Counted from the first letter of the stretch, positions 44,201 through 54,150 are shown. The stretch: 64,000 bases of DNA from Bacillota bacterium (GCA_023401925.1 JAEXDA010000074.1:7701-71700), one strand, 5' to 3'. Made by a program: numbers and translations. Notes: generated from the letters alone by a model not told the origin.

Positions 44201-44902
44201 ATGGATAATCATCAACTCGTGGTTCACGATCATATTAAATCACCGATTGCCGAAGCTTTTCGCACTTTACGGACGAATATTCAATTCTCCAAGAAGGATA
44301 GCCAATTGAAGGTAGTGATGTTTACCAGTACTGGACCGGCTGAGGGGAAATCGACCACTGCTGCCAATACTGCCACAGCTTTATCCCAGTCCGGAAAGAG
44401 AGTTATTATAGCGGATTGCGATTTTCGCAAACCGGTTTTGCATCATATTTTTTCAAAACCCAATCGTGGCTGGACGAATGCCTTTGTTGAGGAAATTCCT
44501 TTAAAGGATCTGATTCAAGAGACGAAGGTGCCCAATCTCCACCTGTTGACTAGCGGGCCTATTCCACCAAACCCCTCGGAACTCCTTGGATCTGCCCGGA
44601 TGCTTTCATTTCTTGCCGAATTAAAATCACAATATGATTACGTGATTTTGGATTCTCCACCTATTGTGGCTGTTACGGATGCTTGTGTCCTGGCTTCACA
44701 AGTCGATGGGGTGATTATGGTCATAGCTGCAGAAAAAGTCCGGCCGGAAATGGCGCAACACGCTAAGGATCTAGTCTTAAAGGCGAATGGAAGATTATTG
44801 GGAGTCGTATTAAATAGAGTGGAGATCTTGGAAGAGTATTCGTATTATTACTATTATTATGGCGAAGAAAGCCAAACGAAGAAACGCAATATCTCAAAAT
44901 GA
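44201..44902 (+). CDS. CpsD/CapB-type bacterial tyrosine kinase
   Basis: A 233-residue BY-kinase. Walker A (TGPAEGKSTTAANTA), Walker A' (VIIADCDFRKP) and Walker B (YVILDSPPIVAVTD) are intact. The C-terminus has the autophosphorylated Tyr cluster (EYSYYYYYYGEE). BY-kinases cycle phosphorylation to control polymer assembly and are reset by the PHP phosphatase, encoded here at 40831. The cytoplasmic tail of the chain-length protein at 42648 is its likely activator. The following 230 bp to the priming transferase show ribosome-site-like motifs but no convincing gene or terminator. Confidence 0.95.
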   Translation: MDNHQLVVHDHIKSPIAEAFRTLRTNIQFSKKDSQLKVVMFTSTGPAEGKSTTAANTATALSQSGKRVIIADCDFRKPVLHHIFSKPNRGWTNAFVEEIPLKDLIQETKVPNLHLLTSGPIPPNPSELLGSARMLSFLAELKSQYDYVILDSPPIVAVTDACVLASQVDGVIMVIAAEKVRPEMAQHAKDLVLKANGRLLGVVLNRVEILEEYSYYYYYYGEESQTKKRNISK

Positions 44903-45132
44903 CAAATGAATTTAATGGCATAGGATCGACATTTATTCAGGAGGCTATAAGGTCAAGGGTTAAGGTATGAATTGAAATATTATGATGGAGGTATAACTTA
45001 ATAAGTCTAGGCCAATAATGTAATGCTATATCATCCTCTTTTTAGAAACAATCCATAAAAGATAGTCATCTCTGCTAGCCAAATTGAATAAGATTCGAAA
45101 ATGAGTCCGCTATTTCTGGGGAGGGGCTTTTG

Positions 45133-46686
45133 ATGCCGACGGATAACTTACAGGCACTCAAGATAGATCATGTGGTTTCGGAGTATGATAGGGATGTATT
45201 TGGAAACGAACTATTCGCCGATTCGCCGCTGCAAGTCCCGCCTATACCAAGGCTGATATCATTAGATTCTTTGCGGAAGTATTTTGCAGTACTGGTTTTA
45301 TTGATTGCCGATTATAGTGCAATATCAATGGCACTTCAGAGCGTTTTCTGGACGATGAAGTTTCTAGTAACCCCAACTTTTTCATGGGATTTTTTCTTCG
45401 GCCCCAGTTATCAAATTTTCTTTCTGTTTATTCCCTTTTTATTTATGGGCCTCATTTGTTATGAACGTTTGTATCATCGCAGGTTGCCTTTTTGGGAGAG
45501 TTCCGCCAAATTGATGAAAGTATGCACTTTTGCGACTTTGTTGACGATCGGCAGCCTTTTTTTGGGTGGCACTTCCCGGTTTTTATCCCGGCTTTTTATC
45601 GGATTTATTTGGCTATATTCCAGTTGTTATTTGATTGGTGCCAGATATTTGATTAAAAGGATTTTAGTTGTTGCCGGGCCTTGGCGTCAACGGGTAGTGG
45701 CTATCGGGAACAAAGATTCAATCAGGATTTTACAACAAAGTTTTGCCTCCGAACCCGGCCTAGGTTATCAAATTGTGGGTGTTATAGAGCATACCCCCAG
45801 TCGTCCCTCCCGAAAAGAACGATTGGACGTAAATATTTTTAATAATTTGGAACAGGATATTATAACAAGCGGTGTATCGGAAGTAATTATTGCTTTGCCC
45901 GAGCTGAAACGGGCAGAATTGTTACGATTGATTTACCGGGTACAACCCTTAGTGAAACATGTTACGATTATGCCTGATTTACAAGGTTTGCCTTTGAGTA
46001 ATCTGGAAACGGCTTTCTTTTTTGACCAAAAAACAGTCATGTTCCGGGTGCGTAATAATTTATTAGTCTTTCGCAACCGGTTTTTTAAGAGGGTTTTCGA
46101 TTTGATTTGCGGCTCGATACTTTTTTTGATTGCACTACCGATAATGTTGCTGAGTGCGATACTCATAAAAATAGATTCCTCCGGTCCGATCATTCATGCC
46201 GGTAGGCGTTTGGGGAAGAACGGAAGGAAGTTTAAATGTTATAAATTCCGGACTATGTATCTGCATGAAGCAGAGATATTACAGGCCCACTTGGCGAAAA
46301 ATCCGGAAGCGGCCGAGGAATGGCGGCGATTTGCCAAACTTCGGGAATACGATCCCCGGGTGACGCCAGTAGGTAAATGGTTGCGTAAGTTTAGTCTTGA
46401 TGAGATTCCGCAGATTGTTAATGTTCTTAAAGGCGATATGAGTTTAGTGGGTCCTCGTCCTTATTTGCCGAGCGAACAGGAACAGATGAAGTATTATAAA
46501 AAGGTTATTTTGGAAACCGTACCTGGGATTACAGGTTTGTGGCAGGTCAGGGGAAGAAACGAGATTACCTTTGACGGACGGCTTTCGTTAGAGTCATGGT
46601 ATGTAAGAAATTGGTCGATTTGGCTAGATATTACACTCTTGATTAGGACAGTGGGAGCGGTGTTGGGGAGAAAAGGGGCGTATTGA
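45133..46686 (+). CDS. Exopolysaccharide polyprenyl-phosphate sugar-phosphate transferase (WbaP/CpsE type)
   Basis: The 517-residue priming enzyme has about four N-terminal helices and a CoA-binding-like Rossmann part (VVAIGNKDSIRILQQSF), then a fifth helix leading into the PNPT catalytic domain (KRVFDLICGSILFLIALPIM, KFRTMYLHEAE, RKFSLDEIPQIVNVLKGDMS, LVGPRPYLPSE). Such enzymes attach the first sugar-1-phosphate to undecaprenyl phosphate at the inner membrane. The sugar (glucose or galactose usually) is not decidable here. ATG 45133 follows GGGGAGGGG by 6 nt; a TTG three bases earlier is less likely. The downstream glycosyltransferases act on its product. Confidence 0.93.
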   Translation: MPTDNLQALKIDHVVSEYDRDVFGNELFADSPLQVPPIPRLISLDSLRKYFAVLVLLIADYSAISMALQSVFWTMKFLVTPTFSWDFFFGPSYQIFFLFIPFLFMGLICYERLYHRRLPFWESSAKLMKVCTFATLLTIGSLFLGGTSRFLSRLFIGFIWLYSSCYLIGARYLIKRILVVAGPWRQRVVAIGNKDSIRILQQSFASEPGLGYQIVGVIEHTPSRPSRKERLDVNIFNNLEQDIITSGVSEVIIALPELKRAELLRLIYRVQPLVKHVTIMPDLQGLPLSNLETAFFFDQKTVMFRVRNNLLVFRNRFFKRVFDLICGSILFLIALPIMLLSAILIKIDSSGPIIHAGRRLGKNGRKFKCYKFRTMYLHEAEILQAHLAKNPEAAEEWRRFAKLREYDPRVTPVGKWLRKFSLDEIPQIVNVLKGDMSLVGPRPYLPSEQEQMKYYKKVILETVPGITGLWQVRGRNEITFDGRLSLESWYVRNWSIWLDITLLIRTVGAVLGRKGAY

Positions 46687-46687
46687 G

Positions 46688-47458
46688 GTGATAACGGATA
46701 ATAAACGGATCAAGTTTCTGAATACCTATATTGATAACTTAAATATAAATGAAGTTTTAATAAAAATCGATGAAATGGTAAATGATGGTTTGCCCCATTA
46801 TATCGTGACTCCCAATGTCGATCATATTGTTAAACTTGAGAATGATACCGAGTTTAAAAAAGTTTATGAACATGCTGATCTAATCCTGGCGGATGGAATG
46901 ACATTGATATGGATATCCAAGCTTTATGGAAAGCCAATAAAAGAAAAAATTTCGGGCTCCGATTTAGTGCCTGAAGTTTGTCGAATAGCAGCCGAAAGGG
47001 GTTACAGCATTTTTATTTTAGGCGGTAAAGCGAGAATAGCAGAAAAGGCCAAAACCAATCTTGAAAATACCTATACAGGCATCAGGATAGTTGGGACCTA
47101 TTCACCTAAATTTGGGTTTGAACAAGATTATGAAGAACTGAATAAAATCAATCATTTAATCCGTATTACGAAGCCTAATATTTTGCTTGCCTGTCTTGGG
47201 TGCCCCAGGCAAGAAAAGTTTATCTATGAAAATTGTGATAAATATCAGGCGAATGTTTCGATTTGTGCCGGGGCTACCGTTGATTTTTTGGCAGGAAATA
47301 TAAAGCGGGCTCCCAAATGGATGAGTGATGCCGGATTTGAATGGTTTTATCGCTTTCTTCAAGAACCTAAAAGGCTTTTTAAGAGATATTTTGTAGATGA
47401 TATTAAAATTGTTAAGGTAGCTTTTAAATATAGAAAACGGATGGATAGATTATCTTGA
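46688..47458 (+). CDS. WecG/TagA/CpsF-family glycosyltransferase
   Basis: A 256-residue GT26 enzyme. Characteristic stretches are HYIVTPNVDHIVKLEND, LILADGMTLIWISKLYG, GSDLVPEVC, FILGGKARIAEKA, LACLGCPRQEKFIYEN and GATVDFLAGNIKRAPKWMSD, which make the assignment secure. These enzymes transfer a second sugar, often an N-acetylmannosamine type residue, to the lipid-linked primer. The GTG start lies one base after the stop of the priming transferase, so the pair is coupled. Local base composition becomes more A+T-rich from here to 55.6 kb than in the flanking regions, as is common for exchangeable polysaccharide genes. Confidence 0.93.
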   Translation: MITDNKRIKFLNTYIDNLNINEVLIKIDEMVNDGLPHYIVTPNVDHIVKLENDTEFKKVYEHADLILADGMTLIWISKLYGKPIKEKISGSDLVPEVCRIAAERGYSIFILGGKARIAEKAKTNLENTYTGIRIVGTYSPKFGFEQDYEELNKINHLIRITKPNILLACLGCPRQEKFIYENCDKYQANVSICAGATVDFLAGNIKRAPKWMSDAGFEWFYRFLQEPKRLFKRYFVDDIKIVKVAFKYRKRMDRLS

Positions 47459-48555
47459 AAAATATTTTGTACTTTACACGGACAATGGCTATTGGAGGAA
47501 CGGAAAAAGTTGTTCTTCAGCTCTGTAAATCGATGCAAAGTCAATTTGATAAGATCGTTGTTTGCTCCTGCGGCGGAGTGAACGTCAAGCTTTTGGACGA
47601 AATGCATATCAAACATTATTTGATTGATGACATCGAAAAGAAAAACCCAAAAGTCTTTTTTAACACGATAAAAATGTTATTGGATATCATGGGTCGGGAA
47701 AATATCAATGTAGTCCACACCCATCATAGAGTGGCAGCCTTTTATGTAAGATTGATAAAAAGCGTTAAACCTAAATTGGTGTTTATACACACGGCGCATA
47801 ACACATTTTATGATAGAAAGGCTCTTACACGATTTGCATTAAATCAGAGTAATGTGGTCGCAGTTGGAGAAAGGGTCCGCGAAAATTTATTGAATATTTA
47901 CAATCAAGCCAATAAAAAAGTGACGGTTATTTTGAATGGGATAGAAGTTAATAAGGGTCCTTTTATTCGGGTAAGGGAAATAGAAAAATATAAAAATGAA
48001 GGTTATTTCCTGGTTGGAAACGTTGGTAGAATCACTGAACAAAAAGGGATGGAATATTTCGTACGGTCGGTACCTGAGGTCATAAAGATCAATCCCCGGA
48101 TACAGTTTTTTATCATTGGGGATGGCGAAGATCGGTTAAAAATTGAAAAACTCGTTGTTGAATTGAATGTATCCGAACATGTTACATTTCTGGGGTATCG
48201 AAATGATGTGTTCAGTGTTATGAAACAGCTGGATTTAATTGTATTAACATCATTATGGGAAGGGTTCCCATTAGCGCCAATCGAGGCCTTTTGTGTTGGT
48301 AAAACTGTTTTAGCAACTGAAGTTGATGGGACAGCGGAGATTGTTCGGAACGGTTATAATGGATTGTTGGTTAAACCCCGCGATAGTAACGGCATTGCTA
48401 AATCCATTCTTGCTCTGGCGAATGACTCGGAATGGAGGGAACAATTGAGCCGGCAAGCATATGATACATATTTAAAAGAATTTAGTTTTGAAGTTTTCAA
48501 AAATCGATATGAGATTTATTATCAAGGGATTATAAGTGAGGTTATCAATGGGTAA
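47455..48555 (+). CDS. GT4-family glycosyltransferase
   Basis: A 366-residue GT-B fold enzyme. The N-terminal TMAIGGTEKVVLQLCKSM holds the Gly-rich acceptor-side motif, and the C-terminal domain carries VGNVGRITEQKGMEYFVRSV and the E-x7-E donor motif (LWEGFPLAPIEAF). It adds a sugar with retention of configuration to the growing exopolysaccharide repeat. TTG 47455 overlaps the previous stop (TTGA). The sugar donor is unknown. Its 3' end overlaps the start of the decayed acyltransferase gene by a few bases. Confidence 0.92.
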   Translation: MKNILYFTRTMAIGGTEKVVLQLCKSMQSQFDKIVVCSCGGVNVKLLDEMHIKHYLIDDIEKKNPKVFFNTIKMLLDIMGRENINVVHTHHRVAAFYVRLIKSVKPKLVFIHTAHNTFYDRKALTRFALNQSNVVAVGERVRENLLNIYNQANKKVTVILNGIEVNKGPFIRVREIEKYKNEGYFLVGNVGRITEQKGMEYFVRSVPEVIKINPRIQFFIIGDGEDRLKIEKLVVELNVSEHVTFLGYRNDVFSVMKQLDLIVLTSLWEGFPLAPIEAFCVGKTVLATEVDGTAEIVRNGYNGLLVKPRDSNGIAKSILALANDSEWREQLSRQAYDTYLKEFSFEVFKNRYEIYYQGIISEVING

Positions 48556-49070
48556 TGTTAGGAAAAAGATTTATTATGCCATTATATTCTTTGGAAATGT
48601 AGTCATCAATAAAATTCCCAGCAGAAATATAAGAAAGTGGTTTTATGAGCTCATGGGAGCTAAAATTGGCGCGGATACGGTAATTTACAGAAGGGCGGAA
48701 ATTCTTAGTCCCAAAGGACTCCATATAGCCAATAATGTATCGAGCGGTTGGTTTGTTCATTTAGACGCTAGAGCGGGGATTAGCATCGGCGAAAATACGA
48801 ATATTTCCAGTTATTCAAAATTAATAACCGGAAGTCATGATATCGATGATTCTATGTTTACTGCTCAATTTTGAGCCCATAATCATCAAAAACCATGTTT
48901 GGATTGGAACCGGCGCTATGGTTTTACAAGGTGTCACAATTGGAGAAGGAGCAGTTGTAACCTAAAATGTTCCAGATTTTACGATTGTGGGAGGGATACC
49001 TGCTAAAGCAATCAGGAAAAGAACTGAACACCTTGAATACATTGTTCCAAAAGCTCAGCCTTTACATTAA
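48548..49070 (+). pseudogene. Hexapeptide-repeat acyltransferase, broken by a frameshift and a stop codon
   Basis: The 5' part reads as a left-handed beta-helix O-acetyltransferase (KIGADTVIYRRAEILSPKGL, GISIGENTNISSYSKLITGS). At about 48870 the frame ends at TGA after a TTTT run; one base must be removed there to continue as PIIIKNHVWIGTGAMVLQGV, the catalytic-end signature. Further on, GAVVT is followed by TAA where relatives have Lys (normally VVTKDVPxYTIVGGVPA), then VPDFTIVGGIPAKAIRKRTE resumes to the stop at 49070. The total of 523 bp fits one inserted base. Two independent lesions make loss of function likely. ATG 48548 has a plausible ribosome site. Confidence 0.85.
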
Positions 49071-49083
49071 GGTAGGGGAATCG

Positions 49084-50292
49084 ATGAAAATTATTATTAT
49101 ATCATCAGGTATTCTTCCAGTTCCGGCAGTTAATGGCGGAGCTGTTGAAACACTGCTCGATTCCATCATTGAATATAACGAATGGAATCATTACCATCAC
49201 GATCTGGTTGTTTACAGTATATACGATAGAAATGCGAAAGAAAGAACCCTCAAATATGAGTATTGTCAATTTGAATATATTCAAATTGCACCTGCTCTTA
49301 AAAAACTTGCAAAATTTGTTTTTGGGGTACTTAATAAAGTATCTTCATTGTACTTTGGTGATTTGTATATTCATAAAGTCATTAAGAAAATTAAAGAGAT
49401 TGACCATTACGATGTGGTGGTTGTAGAAAATATTTGTGAGTATGGACTCCTTTTAAAAAAGAATGGAATCCATGTTGTCAGTTTACACCTCCATAATGAC
49501 TACCTTTTCAAGGGATCAAGAAGGTCAAAACCAATATTGGATAGTTACGATAAAGTTTTTTCTATCAGTCATTATATCAATTCAAGGATCCAATCCATTT
49601 ATAAAAGTGAAAAAGTAGTGACGCTGTATAATGGAATTAACACCAACCTCTTTAATAAAGAGTTGTATCAAGATAACATCGAAGAGCTTAGAAATCTTTA
49701 TGGCCTAAAATTGGCCGACATTGTTTTGGTTTTTTCAGGAAGATTAGTTCCTGAAAAGGGAATTTGTGAATTGTTACAGGCGTTTGTTGGATTGAAAGAC
49801 TCTCTCAATATTAAGCTTTTGGTTGTGGGTAGTTCGGTTTTTAAGGGTGCCCCAAAAAACAATTTTACTCGAAAGCTAGAGTCTTTAGCGAATCAAAATA
49901 AAAATAACATTATTTTTACAGGTTACATTCCATATCCCAAAATGCCTGCGATCTATTCAATAGCTGATATAGGAATCGTACCTTCTGTATGGGAAGAACC
50001 TTTCGGACTTACGCTTATTGAACAGATGGCGATGTCACTTCCTATAATTACGAGTGATAGCGGCGCAATAAAGGAAATTGTAAATGAAAAGTGTGCGATT
50101 GTAGTTCCTAGAGGCGGCTCTTATGTTAACCACTTGCAGAGTGCAATGAAATCTTTGATTACCAATGAACCCCAAAGGGTAACCCTGGGTAAAGAGGCCC
50201 GCCTTCGAGCCGAATACTTTTCAGAAAACGCATATTGTGCCAATTTTTTTAGATTTATTATCGCCCTAAAAAGGAATTCGGCCAATGCATAA
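49084..50292 (+). CDS. GT4-family glycosyltransferase
   Basis: From ATG 49084 the enzyme has about 402 residues; the open frame extends farther upstream but overlaps the pseudogene and lacks a ribosome site. The N-terminus has the Gly-rich motif in LPVPAVNGGAVETLLDSI, and the C-terminal domain has VFSGRLVPEKGICELLQAF and VWEEPFGLTLIEQMAMSLP (E-x7-E). It probably transfers one sugar to the repeat unit. It overlaps the polymerase gene by 8 bp at its 3' end, so the genes are coupled. Confidence 0.92.
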   Translation: MKIIIISSGILPVPAVNGGAVETLLDSIIEYNEWNHYHHDLVVYSIYDRNAKERTLKYEYCQFEYIQIAPALKKLAKFVFGVLNKVSSLYFGDLYIHKVIKKIKEIDHYDVVVVENICEYGLLLKKNGIHVVSLHLHNDYLFKGSRRSKPILDSYDKVFSISHYINSRIQSIYKSEKVVTLYNGINTNLFNKELYQDNIEELRNLYGLKLADIVLVFSGRLVPEKGICELLQAFVGLKDSLNIKLLVVGSSVFKGAPKNNFTRKLESLANQNKNNIIFTGYIPYPKMPAIYSIADIGIVPSVWEEPFGLTLIEQMAMSLPIITSDSGAIKEIVNEKCAIVVPRGGSYVNHLQSAMKSLITNEPQRVTLGKEARLRAEYFSENAYCANFFRFIIALKRNSANA

Positions 50293-51625
50293 AATTGCCA
50301 ATTTAGACTCTTTATCTATACATACCCGATATAAGTCGCAAATTATTTACAGCAGTTCCATTGCTGTTTTTTTGTTGTTGATCTATTCAAACTTGTTGAG
50401 TCTAAAAAAATATATTTATGGCGGGTCAGCTATTGCTATTGCGATATCATTGTTTTTAGCCCTTGGCATTTTTGTTCTGAATGCCTCGAAATCGAGGCTT
50501 AATATTACTAAAATTGAGGCATTGTGGTTGGGGTCATTGTTATTTGTAATATTAAATAATAATCAAGATTTTTATCGGGGGGATTTAAGCTGGTTTATAC
50601 AGTACTTTGTTTTGGTAGGAGTACTTATTCTCAGCAAATATTCAGGAAGATGGTTATGCGCCTATAAAAAATTCATGATATTCTTCGCGTTACTGCACTC
50701 ACTGTGTTCGATTGCATTTTTTTATATACCAGGTTTATATACTGGATTTACAGTTAAATTATTTGAAAATGAATATGTTTCGTCATTAATTAACTGGTAT
50801 CGTCAGGGTTTTGCCACAGGCTTATCTCTTCATTATAGTCAAAATGGCATTTATTTAGCGATTGCTACAGGAGTGGCATTCTGTACTTTAATGAGAGCAA
50901 AGAAGAAAACCCGTAAAATAATTATCTTCGTTATTTTGTGCACGATTGCCTTGCTGATGTCCGGCAAGAGAGGACCCTTGATATTTTCGTTATTGGCAGT
51001 TTTATTGACCTATTATGCTTTTTCAGCCAATAAATCTTTAAGTAGAATTTTAAAATTAGTATTCGTTTTGTTCATTGGGATTTTTATTTTATATATTATA
51101 TTTAATTATGTCCCTGCTTTTTCAGCTACAATGGAGCGTTTTTTAGATTTAAGCGGCAGTGATGATATTACCAATGGCCGGAGCGAATTATATCTGTTTG
51201 CTTGGCAATGGTTTAAGGAGGTCCCTATATTAGGAATCGGTTGGGGAGGATATAAATACCGAATTAATAACACTTATTTAGGTTTAATTTATGGTAATAC
51301 ATCCAACATGTATGCTCATAATGTATATTTACAGTTGTTGTGCGAAGCCGGGGTTGTAGGATTGGTTCTTTTTGTAAGTTGTATCGGTTTGACAATGAGA
51401 AAAACATATAAAATGATTGTAAATAGTAGAAAAGGTAAATACATTGTCGATAGTGATAGTGGTTATTATCTAATGATTTCTTTGTTTGTGCAGATATTTT
51501 TTATTTTATATTGTTTAACCGGTAACCCGCTTTATGATTATCCAGCACTCTTTCCTTATATGTTATCTTGCGCTGTTCCATTCACCGTTGAGTATCAAAA
51601 TAGAAGAAGATTGGCAGGCCTTTAG
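50285..51625 (+). CDS. O-antigen/exopolysaccharide polymerase or ligase (Wzy/WaaL type)
   Basis: A 446-residue membrane protein with about 11 helices. The typical Wzy_C features are present: LLMSGKRGPLIFSLLAVLLT before a large extracytoplasmic loop, the loop motif ITNGRSELYLFAWQWFKEVP and ILGIGWGGYKYRIN, then an AHNVYLQLLCEAGVVGLVLF block. In Wzy-dependent systems the polymerase links repeat units at the outer face of the inner membrane. The presence of flippase, chain-length protein and exporter in this locus supports polymerase over ligase. Sequence similarity within this family is low, so function rests on topology and context. Confidence 0.85.
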   Translation: MHKIANLDSLSIHTRYKSQIIYSSSIAVFLLLIYSNLLSLKKYIYGGSAIAIAISLFLALGIFVLNASKSRLNITKIEALWLGSLLFVILNNNQDFYRGDLSWFIQYFVLVGVLILSKYSGRWLCAYKKFMIFFALLHSLCSIAFFYIPGLYTGFTVKLFENEYVSSLINWYRQGFATGLSLHYSQNGIYLAIATGVAFCTLMRAKKKTRKIIIFVILCTIALLMSGKRGPLIFSLLAVLLTYYAFSANKSLSRILKLVFVLFIGIFILYIIFNYVPAFSATMERFLDLSGSDDITNGRSELYLFAWQWFKEVPILGIGWGGYKYRINNTYLGLIYGNTSNMYAHNVYLQLLCEAGVVGLVLFVSCIGLTMRKTYKMIVNSRKGKYIVDSDSGYYLMISLFVQIFFILYCLTGNPLYDYPALFPYMLSCAVPFTVEYQNRRRLAGL

Positions 51626-51626
51626 G

Positions 51627-52706
51627 ATGATAGGAATATTAACTTTCCAAAATACTATTAATTATGGCGCGATATTGCAAGCTTATGCATTACAAAAGAA
51701 AATTGACAGTTTTGGTGCCAAAAGCGAGATTATTCAATATGAGTGTGATGCGATTCAAGAACGTGAAATGCCGAAAGCGTTGAGTTCACTGCGAAGTGTT
51801 AAGGGTTTCTTTAAATACCTATTATCGGATAGGGCGGAATCAAGGAAGAGGGGACGATTTCATCAATTTTCACAGCGATATTTAACTTGCAGCAGTGAAA
51901 TATATAGAAAAATAAATATTGAGAAAACCGTTCAGTTATATGATTCGTTTGTAGTTGGAAGTGATCAAATATGGAATTTGGAATTAACAGGAGAGGACTA
52001 TACTTATTTCCTTGATTTCGAATCGGATTGCCGAAAAAAAAAGGCATATGCCGGTAGTTTTGGATATGAAACGATTCCGGATCAATATAAAACGAATTGC
52101 GCCCAATATTTAGCGGATTTTTCAGTGCTTACTGTACGGGAAAATACCGGGCAAAAAAATATTGACGGGCTTTTGGAAAAAAAGGTGTCGGTTGTTTTAG
52201 ATCCGACTTTACTACTAACGGAAAAAGAATGGGATCCAATTATTGATTTCCATCCTAAAATCGGGAAATATATTTTGGTGTATTTCATTCATAACAAAAG
52301 GGAGACTTTTAAATTTGCAAGGTCGTTGGCAAAAAGAACCGGATATAAACTGGTTTATATTAATATATCTCCTAAGCCGGGGATAGGTATGAAAAACATA
52401 AGATATGCATCTCCCGGTGAGTTTTTGGGCTGGATCAAACACGCGCAATACATTATTACCGGCTCCTTTCATGGAGTTTCGTTTTCAATAAACTTTAATA
52501 AAAAATTCTTTTTTGAGATCAATAGGCATCCAAATGCATTCAATTCCCGCATACTGAGCCTCATTTCAATTTTGGGCCTTGAAGAACGAGAACTTGGGGC
52601 TTTGGGTGATGTCGAAAAAGAAATGGACTATAGCACTGTGAATGCCAAATTAAATGGATTGCGCAGAGACTCTCTCTTTCAGTTACAGAGAATGGCAGGG
52701 GGATAA
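51627..52706 (+). CDS. Polysaccharide pyruvyl transferase family protein
   Basis: A 359-residue member of the PS_pyruv_trans family (CsaB/WcaK type). The N-terminal MIGILTFQNTINYGAILQAY, the central DSFVVGSDQIWNLE, and GSFHGVSFSINFNKKFFFEI mark the family. Members add ketal-pyruvate to sugars from phosphoenolpyruvate, giving an acidic polymer. The ATG at 51627 lies one base after the polymerase stop; the longer open frame is not used. It is followed at 6 bp by an FrhB-like Fe-S protein, a pairing often seen in polysaccharide loci, where the two are thought to act together. Confidence 0.9.
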   Translation: MIGILTFQNTINYGAILQAYALQKKIDSFGAKSEIIQYECDAIQEREMPKALSSLRSVKGFFKYLLSDRAESRKRGRFHQFSQRYLTCSSEIYRKINIEKTVQLYDSFVVGSDQIWNLELTGEDYTYFLDFESDCRKKKAYAGSFGYETIPDQYKTNCAQYLADFSVLTVRENTGQKNIDGLLEKKVSVVLDPTLLLTEKEWDPIIDFHPKIGKYILVYFIHNKRETFKFARSLAKRTGYKLVYINISPKPGIGMKNIRYASPGEFLGWIKHAQYIITGSFHGVSFSINFNKKFFFEINRHPNAFNSRILSLISILGLEERELGALGDVEKEMDYSTVNAKLNGLRRDSLFQLQRMAGG

Positions 52707-52712
52707 AAATGA

Positions 52713-53927
52713 ATGATTGAATTATTTTTGCAGAAGAAAGAATGTTACGGGTGTACAGCTTGTATAAATATTTGTCCTAATGGTGCCATCACCATGTTTC
52801 CGGATGAACAGGGTTTTTTATACCCGCAAATTAACCCCTGTTTATGTATTGAATGTGAGCTCTGCCTGAAAGTATGTCCGTTTCACAACAGCTTTCATAT
52901 GGACGGGAATTTAGCGGAGCCTGATATCTATGGGGTAAAACACAAATCGGACGATGTCCGTATGAACAGTTCATCGGGAGGCATGTTCACCGCAATTTCA
53001 AATTATATGCTCGAACATGGTGGTCCTGTCTATGGCGCTATGTTTGATAAAGATTTTACGGTGTGCCATCAAAAGGCAGGTATCCGGGAAGATTGCAATA
53101 AATTCCGGGGTTCCAAGTATGTACAGAGTGATTTAAGAGATGTATTTCGGGAGGTTAAAGAGGATTTAATGGCTTGTCAGTATGTTCTTTTCTCTGGCAC
53201 TCCGTGTCAGACTGCCGGATTACACAACTATTTGAAAGGACAAGTTGATTTAAAAAAGTTATTTTTATGTGATTTAGTTTGTCATGGAACACCGAGTCCG
53301 CAAATTTTTAAAGATTATATTGATTTTCTGAAAAATAAATTTCATTCGCAAATCGAAGATTTAACTTTTCGTTATAAACCGGCCGGATGGAGAAGTCAGG
53401 CGATGAGTGTTTGGTTTAAGAATGGAGAAACATATATGTCAGCTGCAGGGGGAGATATTTATTATAAATTGTTTTTAAATAATTACATACTTAGAAGTTC
53501 CTGTTACAATTGTAAGTTTGCCAATTTACACCGCCCGTCCGATATTACGATTGGAGATTTTTGGGGAATCAAGAACGGCCCTCCGGATTTTGAGGATGAG
53601 AAGGGAGTATCTCTGATCTTGGTTAATACTCGGAAAGGCCGAACTCTTTTTGAGGCCGTCAGTGACCGACTTTATTACCGGAAAAGTAATATAGTCGAAG
53701 GTATGCAAGTTAATTTAAAAGAACCAAGTAAACCTTCCCCTAAAATTCATGAATTTTGGACCGACTATCAAACCCATGGATTTGTTTATGTCGCAAAAAA
53801 ATATGCTGATGCTGGTATAAAAGGAAAATCCATAGACTTTTGTAAAAAAACATTAAAAAAAACAGGTGTTTACAACATAGCTAAAAACCTGATCCAAAGA
53901 AAACGGGATTCCCAAATTTTTGAATAG
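52713..53927 (+). CDS. FrhB-like Fe-S protein of polysaccharide loci (F420 hydrogenase beta-subunit family)
   Basis: The 404-residue protein has two 4Fe-4S motifs at the N-terminus (CYGCTACINICP and CIECELCLKVCP) and then an FrhB domain with SSSGGMFTAISNYMLEHGG, SGTPCQTAGLHNYL and LVCHGTPSP. A further Cys cluster occurs in RSSCYNCKFANLHRPSDITI. Family members in exopolysaccharide clusters sit next to pyruvyl transferases; their reaction is not established, but a redox role on a sugar or the pyruvyl group is plausible. It overlaps no other gene. After it, 53928-54150 holds no recognisable gene. Confidence 0.85.
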   Translation: MIELFLQKKECYGCTACINICPNGAITMFPDEQGFLYPQINPCLCIECELCLKVCPFHNSFHMDGNLAEPDIYGVKHKSDDVRMNSSSGGMFTAISNYMLEHGGPVYGAMFDKDFTVCHQKAGIREDCNKFRGSKYVQSDLRDVFREVKEDLMACQYVLFSGTPCQTAGLHNYLKGQVDLKKLFLCDLVCHGTPSPQIFKDYIDFLKNKFHSQIEDLTFRYKPAGWRSQAMSVWFKNGETYMSAAGGDIYYKLFLNNYILRSSCYNCKFANLHRPSDITIGDFWGIKNGPPDFEDEKGVSLILVNTRKGRTLFEAVSDRLYYRKSNIVEGMQVNLKEPSKPSPKIHEFWTDYQTHGFVYVAKKYADAGIKGKSIDFCKKTLKKTGVYNIAKNLIQRKRDSQIFE

Positions 53928-54150
53928 AATGAGTTAGTATGCAAGAAAATTGGTTATGACTGTTTAAAAATCAATTTGATGGTATCGACAAGAGAAAATG
54001 TCTTTGAAATGAAGTTTTGGATTTGATGATTTATATTTTATTCAAAGAATGAATGGAGTTTTGATTATTATACAAGAAATTGATAACCTGAACCATGAAA
54101 TTGCGTAAGAGATTTTGCAGTATAGCCCTGATGAGGAGTAATCTGTTTTC

